64,000 bases of DNA from NCBI RefSeq assembly GCF_017377395.1, contig NZ_CP061800.1, positions 3,927,633-3,991,632 of the forward strand. Reading direction: 5' to 3'. The translations under genes were made by a program, and so were the position numbers. This DNA is from Desulfonema magnum. Lineage in GTDB: Bacteria > Desulfobacterota > Desulfobacteria > Desulfobacterales > 4be13. The number at the start of each line of letters is the position of its first letter. Positions within the stretch are counted from its first letter, which is position 1. Below are positions 35,785 to 45,335 of the stretch, piece by piece. Below the pieces are notes generated by a model that was not told the origin of the DNA, ran no database searches, and saw nothing but the letters and a program-made list of their open reading frames with translations.

Positions 35785-36167
35785 CAGAGAATAACCTTAA
35801 AATAAATTGAAAACTGTAAAGAATATGAAGAATATACCGAATCCGTTTTTTAACAGGAAAGGATAATAACAGCCTGATGTAAATAAAACTGAAGCACTTC
35901 ACATTTTAAGGTCGGTGAAAAAATGGCGCCGCGAGCCCGATATAAACATGACCGGCCGGTCACCTGCACAACAAAATGTCAGCTCTTTTAAGAGACTACG
36001 AATATAAAACTTTTTTTTCAGGACCGGCCTCATTTTTTAAGAAGTGCGGAAATATTTTAAAAAGTCGTTCGGAGACTACGGGACAAGTGTTTTTTTACTC
36101 TGAATATCCGTATTCGGCAATTATTTTATTCAGATAACGAACTAAATTTATTTCTTATTAATTAGAG
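35785..36167. other. non-coding flank of the IS110 element, possible guide RNA region
   Basis: About 380 bp without a gene. It contains a GC-rich patch (CGCCGCGAGCCCG near 35930), a palindrome GACCGGCCGGTC near 35950, CTCTTTTAAGAG near 35982, and a repeated GAGACTACG (35992, 36071). IS110-family bridge RNAs come from such non-coding ends, so this is a candidate; alternatively the RNA is in the shorter 5' flank. Confidence 0.4.
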
Positions 36168-36250
36168 TTTCATATAAAACACCTTGTAATGATAAGCACA
36201 AGGAATTTTGATAAGAAAAGGGATTAAAGAAATCCTTTTCTTATATGAAA
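36168..36250. repeat. 83 bp inverted-repeat element with two hairpins
   Basis: Terminal TTTCATATAA and TTATATGAAA enclose CCTTGT...ACAAGG (36182-36203) and AAGAAAAGGATT-type arms (36213-36242). The termini match the start of the ~46 bp repeats at 34274 and 34405 on the other side of the IS110 gene. Confidence 0.7.
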
Positions 36251-36296
36251 TTCTTGTAGTTATATAACCCGAATTATATAAGTCAGCAGATCAAAA

Positions 36297-36597
36297 AAGT
36301 TCGTAGTTCCGCGTTTAGGCGGTCTGATTCGCCTTTCGGATACTCCACCTAAACCCGCCTAAAACCGCCTAAAGGCGGAACTACGAACTCTTTCGCCGCC
36401 TAAAGGCGGAACTACGAACTCTTTCGCCGCCTGAAGGCGGAACTACGAACTCTTTCGCCGCCTGAAGGCGGAACTACGAACTCTTTCGCCGCCTAAAGGC
36501 GGAACTACGAACTCTTTCGCCGCCTAAAGGCGGAACTACGAATTTTTTTGAACTACGAACTCTTTCGCCGCCTAAAGGCGGAACTACGAACTTTTTT
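36297..36597. repeat. REP array 3
   Basis: One forward unit and about seven inverted units of GCCGCCTAAAGGCGGAAC followed by TACGAACTCTTTC, regularly spaced by about 30 bp. Same family as arrays 1 and 2. Not a CRISPR: spacers are the same few bases. Confidence 0.93.
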
Positions 36598-36848
36598 CGG
36601 TCCGGTCGTTTATGTTTTGTCAGAATTTTTTATAAAAGCTTGAAAAAAAGCGGGAACTGTGATTGTATATGCTTATCATGCGGGAGGGGAGCGACATGCC
36701 GGAATCTGTCGGAAGTTTAGCTCAATAATATAAGCAGGTTCCCTATATTTTAAGCTAAAAGTCCGCAATCTGAAACTCATCCCCTGGAATCCGCAATCTC
36801 AGGCAGATAAAAAAATTTTACCTGACAATAAATGAGGCATGATAGGCA

Positions 36849-37919
36849 ATGGACGATTTTTCCAGACAGGAAAAACTTGCTGATCAGTACCTTGAGCAGA
36901 ATAATAAGAAAGCTGCTGTTCATTTATTGTTCAATTTAATTTCAGAATACGCTAAGGTAAAAAATTTTTCAGCAGCAGAGAAGTTAAGGGATAAGCTTTC
37001 CGAGGCTGACCCTTGTGCATTGTTTGAAATCATAAAATCCGATGAAATTATTGAGAAAGAAAAAACCGGGCATTTGTATCAGGCGCACCTGGAAATCTGG
37101 TCGGAGCTGTATAATGAGATGACGACCGATGAAGCCTGTGCGCTTTATTCTGGTTTGGAAAAAGAAAAATATGATACCAATGACACCATTTTTGAACAAG
37201 GTAAGTTTAACGCCAAACTTTATTTTATTGATCAGGGATATTTAAAAAAAATCTGCCACCAGGACAGAAATGAAATTCTGTTGGAAACCCTGGGACCCGG
37301 GGATGTTGCCGGAGTAAAAACTTTTTTCGCTATTACAGTTTGTACGACATCGCTGATAACGCTTTCCCAAGTGAAACTCAGTTTTTTAAATAAAGATATC
37401 TTAGTCCGATGGCAGGATGAATTTCCCTCTCTTGTGTCAAAACTGAATGAATTTTGCTTTAAGCCGGATGATGTGGGTAAAAAAGGAATCAATCGCAGAG
37501 TTCACAAGCGAATTAAGCTGACAGGAAAAGCTGAACTTCACATACTGAATACTTTCGGAAATCCCATAGGAAAATTTTTTCCAGGTAATCTTTCGGACAT
37601 TTCCATGGGCGGATTATCTTTTATCGTTAAGATGTCAGATAAAAAGAATCCGCCTCTCTTACTGGGCCGAAAACTGGGGGTCAGATTTACGCTTCCCGGA
37701 GACAGATATCAAATTGAAATCAGCCAGAAAGGGACGATTATCGGAGTTACGGATCGTCTTTCAAATCATTATTCCGTTCATATGAAGTTTGACAGGATGC
37801 TGGATGAGAGCATAAGCAGAATGATAGAACGAATGGTGTCCTCCGAACCTATTGTGACCAGACAAAAATCAGATTCTCCCTTGTTTATTCAGAAGATAAA
37901 AAAAATGTTGATTCGTTAG
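36849..37919 (+). CDS. cyclic-nucleotide-binding-like plus PilZ domain protein
   Basis: 356 residues. N-terminal helical repeats (1-85), then a cNMP-binding-fold domain (about 95-205: DTNDTIFEQGKFNAKLYFIDQGYL, LETLGPGDVAGVKTFF), then PilZ (about 212-330) with RRVHKRIKLTG and LSDISMGGLSF, the RxxxR and DxSxxG c-di-GMP motifs. It should bind c-di-GMP; cyclic nucleotide binding is less sure because the phosphate-binding cassette is not canonical. It probably controls motility, adhesion or gliding at the membrane. No neighbours of related function. Confidence 0.88.
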   Translation: MDDFSRQEKLADQYLEQNNKKAAVHLLFNLISEYAKVKNFSAAEKLRDKLSEADPCALFEIIKSDEIIEKEKTGHLYQAHLEIWSELYNEMTTDEACALYSGLEKEKYDTNDTIFEQGKFNAKLYFIDQGYLKKICHQDRNEILLETLGPGDVAGVKTFFAITVCTTSLITLSQVKLSFLNKDILVRWQDEFPSLVSKLNEFCFKPDDVGKKGINRRVHKRIKLTGKAELHILNTFGNPIGKFFPGNLSDISMGGLSFIVKMSDKKNPPLLLGRKLGVRFTLPGDRYQIEISQKGTIIGVTDRLSNHYSVHMKFDRMLDESISRMIERMVSSEPIVTRQKSDSPLFIQKIKKMLIR

Positions 37920-37947
37920 ATATCGTCTTGCCCTGTCTTACACATTT

Positions 37948-38101
37948 TCAACAGATCGAAAAGTTTCCGGGCGGTGCGGAGTACCTCAGAGAAACCCGGC
38001 TTTTTCCCCGGACAGGGGCCCGCCCTCTGCCGGAAAACCCCGGGTTCCTTTGCCGTTCCTCTTTGCCCTGTACACGGTCCGAAAACTTTTCGATCTACTG
38101 A
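37948..38101. mobile_element. element family 2 (TCANYAGATCGAAAAGTTT termini)
   Basis: Ends TCAACAGATCGAAAAGTTT and AAAACTTTTCGATCTACTGA are inverted repeats; the interior holds AGAAACCCGGCTTTTTCCCC and its inverse, related to the core of MITE family 1. Related short versions are at 45336-45415 and 57045-57164. Confidence 0.75.
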
Positions 38102-38113
38102 TTTTTACAGTTT

Positions 38114-38196
38114 TTCCTAACACCTAACACCTAACACCTAACACCTGACACTTAACACCTAACACCTAACACCTAACACCTAACACCTAACACTTT
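38114..38196 (+). repeat. CCTAACA heptamer array (about 11 units)
   Basis: Begins TTTTTCCTAACACC and ends CACTTTCATAAAA, the same flanks as the array at 34332. It lies immediately upstream of prmA, so unit number may alter the leader length. Confidence 0.92.
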
Positions 38197-38212
38197 CATA
38201 AAATGGTGATAA

Positions 38213-39160
38213 ATGAAATGGATAGAAGCAAAGGTTATTTTTGATCTCTCCTCTGATTCTCGGACTGAAGGCTGGGAACATGAGGAAAAATTTGATCTGA
38301 TTTCAAATGTGTTTTATGATTTTGGCTTGCAGGGTGTCGTTGTTGAAAGCACGACACCCGAGCCACCCGCGGACTGGGCTGATGATGCTGAGGAGACCCC
38401 TGAACATGACGCTGTTACCGGGTATTTTCCAAAAAACGAAGTCTCGGAAAAAAAATGCGAAATCCTGGAACAGGAACTGATACGTCTGAAACAGAAAAAC
38501 GGGATTATCACCCGGATTGTTTATCGTGAAATAGACGAAGAAGACTGGGCAGAATCGTGGAAGGCGTATTTCTGGCCTGAGAAAATAACTAAAACCATTG
38601 TTGTAAAACCCACATGGCGGGAATATTTCCCGCTTGAAAATGAGATTGTTCTTGAAATAGATCCGGGCATGGCCTTTGGCACCGGCACGCATCCCACGAC
38701 GGCCTTATGTCTCCGAATGATTGAGAACTATCTGAAACCAGGAGATTCTTTTTTAGATATCGGAACAGGATCGGGGATACTCATGGTGGCAGCGGCAAAG
38801 CTCGGAGCGGATAAGGTCTGCGGAAGTGACAGCGACGAAGTCGCCGTGGAAGTCGCCCGAAAAAATTTAATACTGAACCGCATAAACACAGAAAGATTCG
38901 GGCTTCTGACCGGAAATCTTGCGGACGAGGTGGAGGATCAATTTGATCTTGTCACTGCCAACATCCTATCCCAAGTCATTGTTGTTTTGCTGGACAGTGT
39001 CAAAAAAACACTGAAAAAAAATGGTATTTTTATTTGCTCCGGAATTATTGAAAAAAATAAGGACACTGTTGTGGAAAAAATGAAAGCGGTGGGGTTCAGG
39101 ATATTAGAAATACAAACAGATCAGGAATGGGTTTCAATTGCAGGAAAGGTGGAAAATTAG
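38213..39160 (+). CDS. prmA: ribosomal protein L11 methyltransferase PrmA
   Basis: 315 residues: a beta-rich L11-binding N-domain (MKWIEAKVIFDLSSDS) with an acidic loop, then SAM domain: EIDPGMAFGTGTHPTTALCL, FLDIGTGSGILMVAAAKLGA, DLVTANILSQVIV. It trimethylates L11. The NIL(S) motif replaces the common NILA. Start ATG 38213 has a weak GGTGATA site just after the heptamer array. Confidence 0.94.
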   Translation: MKWIEAKVIFDLSSDSRTEGWEHEEKFDLISNVFYDFGLQGVVVESTTPEPPADWADDAEETPEHDAVTGYFPKNEVSEKKCEILEQELIRLKQKNGIITRIVYREIDEEDWAESWKAYFWPEKITKTIVVKPTWREYFPLENEIVLEIDPGMAFGTGTHPTTALCLRMIENYLKPGDSFLDIGTGSGILMVAAAKLGADKVCGSDSDEVAVEVARKNLILNRINTERFGLLTGNLADEVEDQFDLVTANILSQVIVVLLDSVKKTLKKNGIFICSGIIEKNKDTVVEKMKAVGFRILEIQTDQEWVSIAGKVEN

Positions 39161-39225
39161 CCACGCAAGGGGACAAAGCGCACTCTCCGGCTAATTCTTT
39201 GCGCTTTGCCCGCTCTGCATATTCC

Positions 39226-40770
39226 TCACTTTTTACTTGCCCCGGCCGGAAGAATAACGGTAAAGGTTGTGCCTTTTCCAGGCTCGCTCTCCAGAGAGAT
39301 GACACCGCCCAGGGAATCCACAAGTCCCTTGACAATAGGGAGTCCGAGCCCTGTGCCAGTAATGTATCTTGTTTTTTCGTTTTTGACCCTGAAAAACCTC
39401 TCAAAAATTTTTTCCTGATGTTTGGGGTCTATCCCAAATCCGTTATCTGCCACCTGAACACGCACCCGCTGGTCCGTAGCTGACATATCTGCCAGGGAGG
39501 CCTCCGCAAGATCAGCCTTTACATGAATCTTTCCGCCATTCTGTGTGTAATTGATGGCATTGGCGATCAGATTGCCAAAAATACTTTCCAGGGCAATGGG
39601 GTCTGCTGTGATGCAAGGAAGGGGATATTCCGGAAATTCTGATGTAAGAGTCTGTTCTTTGGCATCTGCCCTCGCACTCAGAAACTCCACAATGTTCTTC
39701 AGCAGATCATCAATACGAACAGGTTCAGGTTCCTGGGCAACCACCCCTGACTCAATGCGTGACAGATCCAGCAGGTCTCCGATCACGGAAATCAGCCCCC
39801 GGGTTTTTTCTTTGGCTCGGGAGAGAAGATGCTGATCTCTCTCGGAAAATTCTTCCACCACATCGCTGAGTACCAGAGCCAGTTGTTCATGAATCGTGGA
39901 AAGCGGGGACCGGAGTTCGTGAGACACCTTTGCCACAAACTCAGATTTGAGCTGGTCCAGCACCTTCATTGCCGTGATATCCGCAAGATTTATCACAGCT
40001 CCCAGACATTCTTCATCCTCTCCGATGACCGGCCTGCCCCGGGCAAGGAGATATTTTTTATCGGACAGGGCCAGTTCATATGTGGGAATCTCTTCCGAGT
40101 CCGTATGGCTGCCCTGAGATATTTCCATGACAAGCTTACAAAATGCGTCATCTGCCACATAAGCTTCTATGCGATCTCCCGGAAGACGGCTCGGGGATGC
40201 GCCGATATGTCTCAGAAAAGCCGGATTCATCAGCACAACACGCCCCTGGGCATTGGTGACCACCACGCCGTTGGGAAGATATTCGATAATGGTGCGGATA
40301 CGGCTCTTTTCAGTATCAAGGTCAAGCAGGGTCTTTCTCCGCTCCTGTTCCAGTTTTTCAGTTTCCCGGGTCAGCCGAATCTTTTCCCTTGCCCGTCCCA
40401 CGACAATCCGAAGATGATCAGGCTCAAAAGGTTTGGGGATAAAATCATAAGCGCCCTGCTTCATGGCTTCAATGGCGGTTTCCACGGTTGCAAAGCCGGT
40501 GATAATAATGACCAGAATTGTCTCATCTATTTCTTGTATATGCCGGAAGACCTCCATTCCCTCCATACCGGGCATCTTCAGATCAAGAAGGATAATGGAA
40601 ACTTTTTCTTTTTCAAGCAGCCCGAGCGCCTCATCCCCCCGTGAGGCTTTGAGGACTTCACAGCCCATTCGTCTAAGGATTCTTTCGGATCCCTCCCGTA
40701 TGCTTTCTTCGTCATCAACAACGAGTATTCGTATGGCGTCATCTCTGTTTGCTGAATCTTTTTTCTTCAT
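39226..40770 (-). CDS. response regulator-PAS-histidine kinase hybrid
   Basis: 514 residues: receiver domain (about 14-128; VVDDEESIREGSERIL, LLDLKMPGMEG with the phosphoacceptor Asp, ITGFATVETAI, IPKPFEPDHL), a linker helix, PAS (about 160-265), HisKA with phosphorylatable His in AKVSHELRSPLSTIHEQ, and HATPase_c (NLIANAINYT, DNGFGIDPKHQEKIFERFF, GTGLGLPIVKGLV). The N-terminal receiver and C-terminal kinase would let it receive phosphate from the upstream kinase, 20 bp away. Cytosolic. Confidence 0.93.
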   Translation of the reverse strand: MKKKDSANRDDAIRILVVDDEESIREGSERILRRMGCEVLKASRGDEALGLLEKEKVSIILLDLKMPGMEGMEVFRHIQEIDETILVIIITGFATVETAIEAMKQGAYDFIPKPFEPDHLRIVVGRAREKIRLTRETEKLEQERRKTLLDLDTEKSRIRTIIEYLPNGVVVTNAQGRVVLMNPAFLRHIGASPSRLPGDRIEAYVADDAFCKLVMEISQGSHTDSEEIPTYELALSDKKYLLARGRPVIGEDEECLGAVINLADITAMKVLDQLKSEFVAKVSHELRSPLSTIHEQLALVLSDVVEEFSERDQHLLSRAKEKTRGLISVIGDLLDLSRIESGVVAQEPEPVRIDDLLKNIVEFLSARADAKEQTLTSEFPEYPLPCITADPIALESIFGNLIANAINYTQNGGKIHVKADLAEASLADMSATDQRVRVQVADNGFGIDPKHQEKIFERFFRVKNEKTRYITGTGLGLPIVKGLVDSLGGVISLESEPGKGTTFTVILPAGASKK

Positions 40771-40790
40771 ACCATATCCTCAGTGTTATC

Positions 40791-42266
40791 TTAATCACCG
40801 TTTTCAGTTTCCGAGTTACTCAGGGGAAGTTCTATAATAAAAGTTGTCCCCTGGCTGACATCGCTTTTTGCCGTGATATTGCCGCCGTGATTTTCCACAA
40901 TGCTATAAACCAGACTCAGTCCCAGACCGGTTCCTTTTCCTTCTTCTTTGGTTGTAAAAAAAGGTTCGAAAATATGCGGAAGAATATCTTCGGGGATTCC
41001 CGGGGCCGTATCTGATATCTCAATGCTGATCCTGTTTTTCTCAGGGATTTCCACGGTGGTTACTGTCAATATTCCCTGTCCCTCCATTGCTTCTGCCGCG
41101 TTGAGAATGATATTCATAAAAACATGGTTCATCTGCTGGATATCCGTGGGCACAGGGGGGAGGCAGGGAGCCAGATTTTTTCTGATTTCAATATTTTGAA
41201 AAATAGCCTGATTTTCAAGCAGAAAAAGGGTTCGTGAAATTGCCTTGTTAATATCATTGGGCCGGATATTATACTGCGTCTGCCGAGCGAACTCCAGAAG
41301 TTCCCTGACAGTGTCCCGGCATCTCTGGGCGTCTTTCAGAATACGGTTCAAATCTTCGCGAGCGTCATTCTCTAATTCGTATTCTTCCAGCATCAGTTTT
41401 GTAAACAGGGTAATTCCTCCCAGGGGATTGTTTAACTGATGGGCAACCCCCGCGGCGAGTTTTCCGAGGGAAGCCATTTTTTCAGACTGGAGAAGCTGCA
41501 ACTGAGCCTTTTCCAATTCCGCTTTCATCCTAAGGGTTTCCCGAAGGTCGTGAAAGAATCCGATAGAAGCCACTTCCTTCCCCCCTTCATAGATGATCGC
41601 CGCATTAAGGCTAATGGGAATGGTTTCCCCGTTATTTGTTATCACATCCAGCTGATATGATTTCAGTTTTCCCTTTCCGCCGTACTCCTCGCTGCGAAGC
41701 TTTCGCATGACTTCCCGGGCACCGTCGCCAGGATAGACATCACGAATATCCAGATGACCGAGGGCTTCTGTCACACTGTAGCCGCTGATCTCCGCGGCGG
41801 CTTCGTTGAAAATGAATATTTTGCCTGTTTTGTCCGCCGCTATAACACCGTCCACCGAACTGAGAATAAGATTTCGTAAAAACGAGTTGGAACGCTGAAG
41901 TCTTTCCTCCAGTTCTTCCAAAACCGGGAGGTCAAAATCTAACATCACCACGGCATCAACTTCTTTTTCAGAGATGATGGGATAAGAATAGATGCACACT
42001 GCATCGGAATCCAGAGAGATAATCTCACTCTCCATCAGAGTCGGCTTGCGTGTTTGTATGACTTTGCTTGCGGGACAGTGTTTACAAGGAGAAGCGCGGC
42101 CATGCATTACCTGATAACACACTTGCCCCACAAGATTCTCCCCGTACATCTCGATAATATGATGGTTGGTCGCCAGTATTTTGAACTCAGGCGAGACCAC
42201 GACAATCTTTCTTTTAAACGCATCAATGGCTTTAAGCAGATATTCTTTCTCAGTGTCGGTTCGCAT
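40791..42266 (-). CDS. PAS-containing sensor histidine kinase
   Basis: 491 residues. PAS 1 (1-120) includes a CKHC-type pair ([13 protein letters not shown]); PAS 2 (about 125-250: [21 protein letters not shown]). His[19 protein letters not shown], with Gln after the His, and HATPase_c ([48 protein letters not shown]). No transmembrane segments, so a cytosolic sensor. AAGGAG precedes ATG 42266. It forms an operon with the receiver-kinase downstream. Confidence 0.93.
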   Translation of the reverse strand: MRTDTEKEYLLKAIDAFKRKIVVVSPEFKILATNHHIIEMYGENLVGQVCYQVMHGRASPCKHCPASKVIQTRKPTLMESEIISLDSDAVCIYSYPIISEKEVDAVVMLDFDLPVLEELEERLQRSNSFLRNLILSSVDGVIAADKTGKIFIFNEAAAEISGYSVTEALGHLDIRDVYPGDGAREVMRKLRSEEYGGKGKLKSYQLDVITNNGETIPISLNAAIIYEGGKEVASIGFFHDLRETLRMKAELEKAQLQLLQSEKMASLGKLAAGVAHQLNNPLGGITLFTKLMLEEYELENDAREDLNRILKDAQRCRDTVRELLEFARQTQYNIRPNDINKAISRTLFLLENQAIFQNIEIRKNLAPCLPPVPTDIQQMNHVFMNIILNAAEAMEGQGILTVTTVEIPEKNRISIEISDTAPGIPEDILPHIFEPFFTTKEEGKGTGLGLSLVYSIVENHGGNITAKSDVSQGTTFIIELPLSNSETENGD

Positions 42267-42388
42267 GTTACTCCTTATTTTTGAAGTAAGAAAATTAAGC
42301 TGTTACATTTACAGAATCCGTTTTTCACCAGACAAATTCCCCATTTATACATAGGAAGACTGTCATACAGAATCAGGGCAGAATATCT

Positions 42389-42484
42389 GGTAGCGTGGTC
42401 GTGTTCCAAATCTGGATATTCACTGAAATCTGACACATGGATTCAGGGTGTTATTAAATTTATATCCAGAACTGGAACACTACC
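42389..42484. mobile_element. MITE of the GGTAGTGTTC family
   Basis: Ends GGTAGCGTGGTCGTGTTCCA (left, with an apparent 7 bp insertion) and, inverted, GGTAGTGTTCCAGTTCTGG. Same family as the 88 bp element that splits the Rhs gene at 53414-53501. No clear target duplication. Confidence 0.7.
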
Positions 42485-42591
42485 GCTTAATCAACCAGAG
42501 CGCAATCGCCCTGACAATAGCTTACCGGCATTTTTACATGCTCGGCAATTCATTGCCGAGTTGTTGACGAGAAACTTTTATAAACCAGGCA

Positions 42592-43041
42592 TTAAACATC
42601 CAACTCAAGATTTATCATGTCACCTTTCTGAAAACCCAGACCGTTAAAAAATTTCAAGAGCAGCCAGTCCCGCCGCTTTACAAATGTAATGATGGTATCC
42701 ACATTCTCTTTCTTCAGGTCCTTTGTCATTTCCTCGAACAGGAGCTTTGCAGTACCCTTTCTTTGGTACTCAGGATCTATGCCAATGGTATCAATCCATC
42801 CGATATTTTCCGGAACACCATATTCCCATCTGCTAACTCCGCCCATAATAAAACCGATCACCTGACCATCCAATTCAGCAACAAGACCGAAAACCTGCGA
42901 GTGTCTTTGCATTAAGTCAAGCTTTATTTCCCAATATTCGGGCCTTGCTTTCTCCAGGACCTTGATGTCTATTTCAACGATTCGGTCCAGATCCGAGGGA
43001 ACCATTGTTCGAATAAAAGGGGAACTGGAAGATTCAATCAT
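42592..43041 (-). CDS. GNAT-family N-acetyltransferase
   Basis: 149 residues. N-terminal IRTMVPSDLDRIVEID, motif A IGIDPEYQRKGTAKLLFEEM (acetyl-CoA pyrophosphate loop), and C-terminal FFNGLGFQKGD. It resembles RimI-like protein acetyltransferases, substrate unknown. AAGGAGGG before ATG 43041. Isolated gene. Confidence 0.9.
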   Translation of the reverse strand: MIESSSSPFIRTMVPSDLDRIVEIDIKVLEKARPEYWEIKLDLMQRHSQVFGLVAELDGQVIGFIMGGVSRWEYGVPENIGWIDTIGIDPEYQRKGTAKLLFEEMTKDLKKENVDTIITFVKRRDWLLLKFFNGLGFQKGDMINLELDV

Positions 43042-43225
43042 ATTACCCTCCTTTATTTAAAGAATTAATTTATTTCCCATATTTTGCAAATCAATTTTGA
43101 AAAAGACTTGCCAAATGCTCCTAGTTCAGAACTATAAAGGATTCAGATAAAAATATCAATAAAAAAGGTGGAAATCGGGATTAGGAGATTTCATATGGAA
43201 AACAGACCGTCTCAATAACGACCAT

Positions 43226-43267
43226 TCTCAATTTTCAATTTTCAATTTTCAATTTTCCAATTCTCAA
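43226..43267 (-). repeat. CAATTTT heptamer array
   Basis: Five units of ATTTTCA (reverse complement of the AAAATTG at 3366-3405) placed 9 bp after the stop of the helicase-associated gene. Confidence 0.9.
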
Positions 43268-43276
43268 TTCCCGCTA

Positions 43277-45175
43277 TCATCCGTCCTGAATATTCAGGAC
43301 ATATCCTATTTTTCTCAGTCCTTTTCGGAACTGATTTTCCTTATCTTTGGGAATCACAATATGATTTTTTCCGGCCAGAAAGCAAAGTTTTTTTAAGCTG
43401 GTATCATTGGCGATCAGTTGGGCCATGGTGCTGTCCGCACATTTTATCAGACGGGCATCGCCCATATCCTGAACCATGCGGATACGTCGGACCGCGTCAT
43501 CCAAAAACGCTTCCACAGGCTGGGGCAGCGGCCCTTTGTTCCGCTCATTCAGAAAGGTGATAATACTGGCGATATCCACCCCTTCCTCCACTGCCTGAAG
43601 GAGTTTGGGAAGTGTGAGATGCCAGACTCTTTCGGATTTTCGCGTACAGAAGCGATCCAGGAAAAGTTCATCCGAAGATGAGGCGGATCCTAAAGAAGTG
43701 ATGTCCATATTGGGAAGGACGCGCAAGGATGCCTCATCGTGAAATGCCGGTGTGTATTCAGCTTTCTGACCGAGCATCCAAGCGCCCAGGGAATTGAGAC
43801 GCAGGCCATACAGGCCATCATACCGGCTCAGGCAGGAATACTCATCCGCGCCCCAGAGATCAAAATGATCGCTGATAGCCCCCCAGGGCGGAATCAGGGC
43901 AACATCAATGAGGCCGAGGGTTGCCGCGTATTCCAGGAGAAATGCCCGGGCAAACCGCCCATCCACATGATCCCATGTCACATGGTCGTATCCGAGCGTG
44001 CCGTAATTGGCTTCCCCGATGTACAAATACCAGTATTCCCGCACCACCTCAAAGCGGTGCCCTTTGGCGATCAGAAACTCGAAAAAATCCTCTGTTGTCA
44101 TCCACACACCTTCTGCCAGTTCATACAAGGCATCAGCAATTTTCTGGCGGCTGGGTGCGGCAACATATAAGGGACGTTTCCGGGATTTCTGCCCTTTGAA
44201 GATATCTATCCGGCTCATCTCATGGAAATTCTTGTTTTTCAGCCATCGTTCAAAAAGGGTTTTCAGAACATCGTGGGCAGGCTTTTTCATGGCCGCACGG
44301 CCAGTGCGGCTGAGTTCCAGCTTTGTTCCGTTTATCCTGACCAGACCACCGGCCTGGAGGAGCATTGTCCAGGCAAAAGGACGGATCCCGGCATCACCCA
44401 TCTGAATATCATATTCATGCTCTGCTTCTGCATCCTCCGGATAAAAATCCCCGCTGGAAAGGGCTTTTCGGATATTTTTGCAGGCAGTTTTCGTGGGACG
44501 TCCGGTCTTGGCGCTGACGCTGATCTTTCCCATATCCGCGAGCTGCAAAATGACCATCAGATCGTTTATGGCGGCCTGCTCAGTGGAATATTGCAACAAC
44601 TGGGCTTCCCCGTATTCTTCCCATCCGGTGCGTATTGTGACGGTCTCAGGCAATTCTTTCACTGACCGGGCCTCGACTTCCCTGGGTTCGGGCACAAATG
44701 ACTTTATCCGGTTCAGCATATCCGAGGGCATGCCATAAGATGTCATGAACAATGCCAGGGGAGGAAATACAAAAGCCTCTTTCTCTCTTCCCCATCCGTA
44801 TCCGTAGTAACCATAGGTTGACCAGGTGACCCGCGGACGTTCTCCGTATTTGGCCCGGAACTGTTCCCAGTGAACTTTCCCGTTTCCGTGGACCACCTCC
44901 TGAAGAGCAGCCTGTTCCACAGAGGTCATCTTTTTTTCATAGATAAATTTTAGCAGAGACTTGTCTCTGAGACAGGTCAGGTTCCATTGCACCCGGTCTG
45001 CTTTTTTGGTTGGCAGGTCTCCGGCTTTGGATGGAATTTTTTTTAATCCGGCAGGTTTGATCCGGCTCTCTTTCAGCACAGCAACAAGGTATGCGCCGAT
45101 CTTTTTTAAATCATCCACAACATAATTGTCCATCATCAGCTTTAATGATTTCAGCTGGTTATCTGAATGTCTCAT
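43277..45175 (-). CDS. helicase-associated protein (XPB partner, Rv0862c-like)
   Basis: 632 residues. The C-terminal ~130 residues (ITFLNERNKGPLPQPVEAFL, RRIRMVQDMGDARLIKCAD, LKKLCFLAGKNHIVIP, LRKIGYVL) match the XPB/Ssl2 N-terminal-like domain (Pfam Helicase_C_3 family) found in the protein encoded next to XPB in mycobacteria. The N-terminal part is helical, winged-helix-like in places (VMILQLADMGKISVSAKTGRP); a Tyr/Gly-rich loop TYGYYGYGWGRE occurs near residue 118. It probably assists the XPB helicase at 58636-60303 in DNA repair, though the two genes are separated here by 13 kb. Start ATG 45175 with AAAGGAAATG. Confidence 0.8.
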   Translation of the reverse strand: MRHSDNQLKSLKLMMDNYVVDDLKKIGAYLVAVLKESRIKPAGLKKIPSKAGDLPTKKADRVQWNLTCLRDKSLLKFIYEKKMTSVEQAALQEVVHGNGKVHWEQFRAKYGERPRVTWSTYGYYGYGWGREKEAFVFPPLALFMTSYGMPSDMLNRIKSFVPEPREVEARSVKELPETVTIRTGWEEYGEAQLLQYSTEQAAINDLMVILQLADMGKISVSAKTGRPTKTACKNIRKALSSGDFYPEDAEAEHEYDIQMGDAGIRPFAWTMLLQAGGLVRINGTKLELSRTGRAAMKKPAHDVLKTLFERWLKNKNFHEMSRIDIFKGQKSRKRPLYVAAPSRQKIADALYELAEGVWMTTEDFFEFLIAKGHRFEVVREYWYLYIGEANYGTLGYDHVTWDHVDGRFARAFLLEYAATLGLIDVALIPPWGAISDHFDLWGADEYSCLSRYDGLYGLRLNSLGAWMLGQKAEYTPAFHDEASLRVLPNMDITSLGSASSSDELFLDRFCTRKSERVWHLTLPKLLQAVEEGVDIASIITFLNERNKGPLPQPVEAFLDDAVRRIRMVQDMGDARLIKCADSTMAQLIANDTSLKKLCFLAGKNHIVIPKDKENQFRKGLRKIGYVLNIQDG

Positions 45176-45207
45176 TCCATTTCCTTTATCATGAAAATAT
45201 ACATTCT

Positions 45208-45273
45208 GAAAAAATCGGATTTTTTATTTTTATAACATTTTCATGGCCGGGGGTGAAAAAATCCGATTTTTCG
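45208..45273. repeat. inverted repeat AAAAATCGGATTTTT
   Basis: GAAAAAATCGGATTTTTTA and TGAAAAAATCCGATTTTTCG are inverted around 28 bp. The same motif forms a perfect hairpin at 55831-55865. It lies in the leader of the helicase-associated gene. Confidence 0.75.
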
Positions 45274-45335
45274 TGAGTGTTTAATATTAAAAGTTCAACT
45301 CACAAGCATATCTTTGTTTCGTTGATGATTAAAAC

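Noticed and set aside
36297..36597. Regular ~30 bp repeats suggesting a CRISPR array
   Set aside because: Units are palindromes with GTAG feet, spacers are only a few identical bases, and no cas genes are present; they are REPs of the adjacent RAYT.
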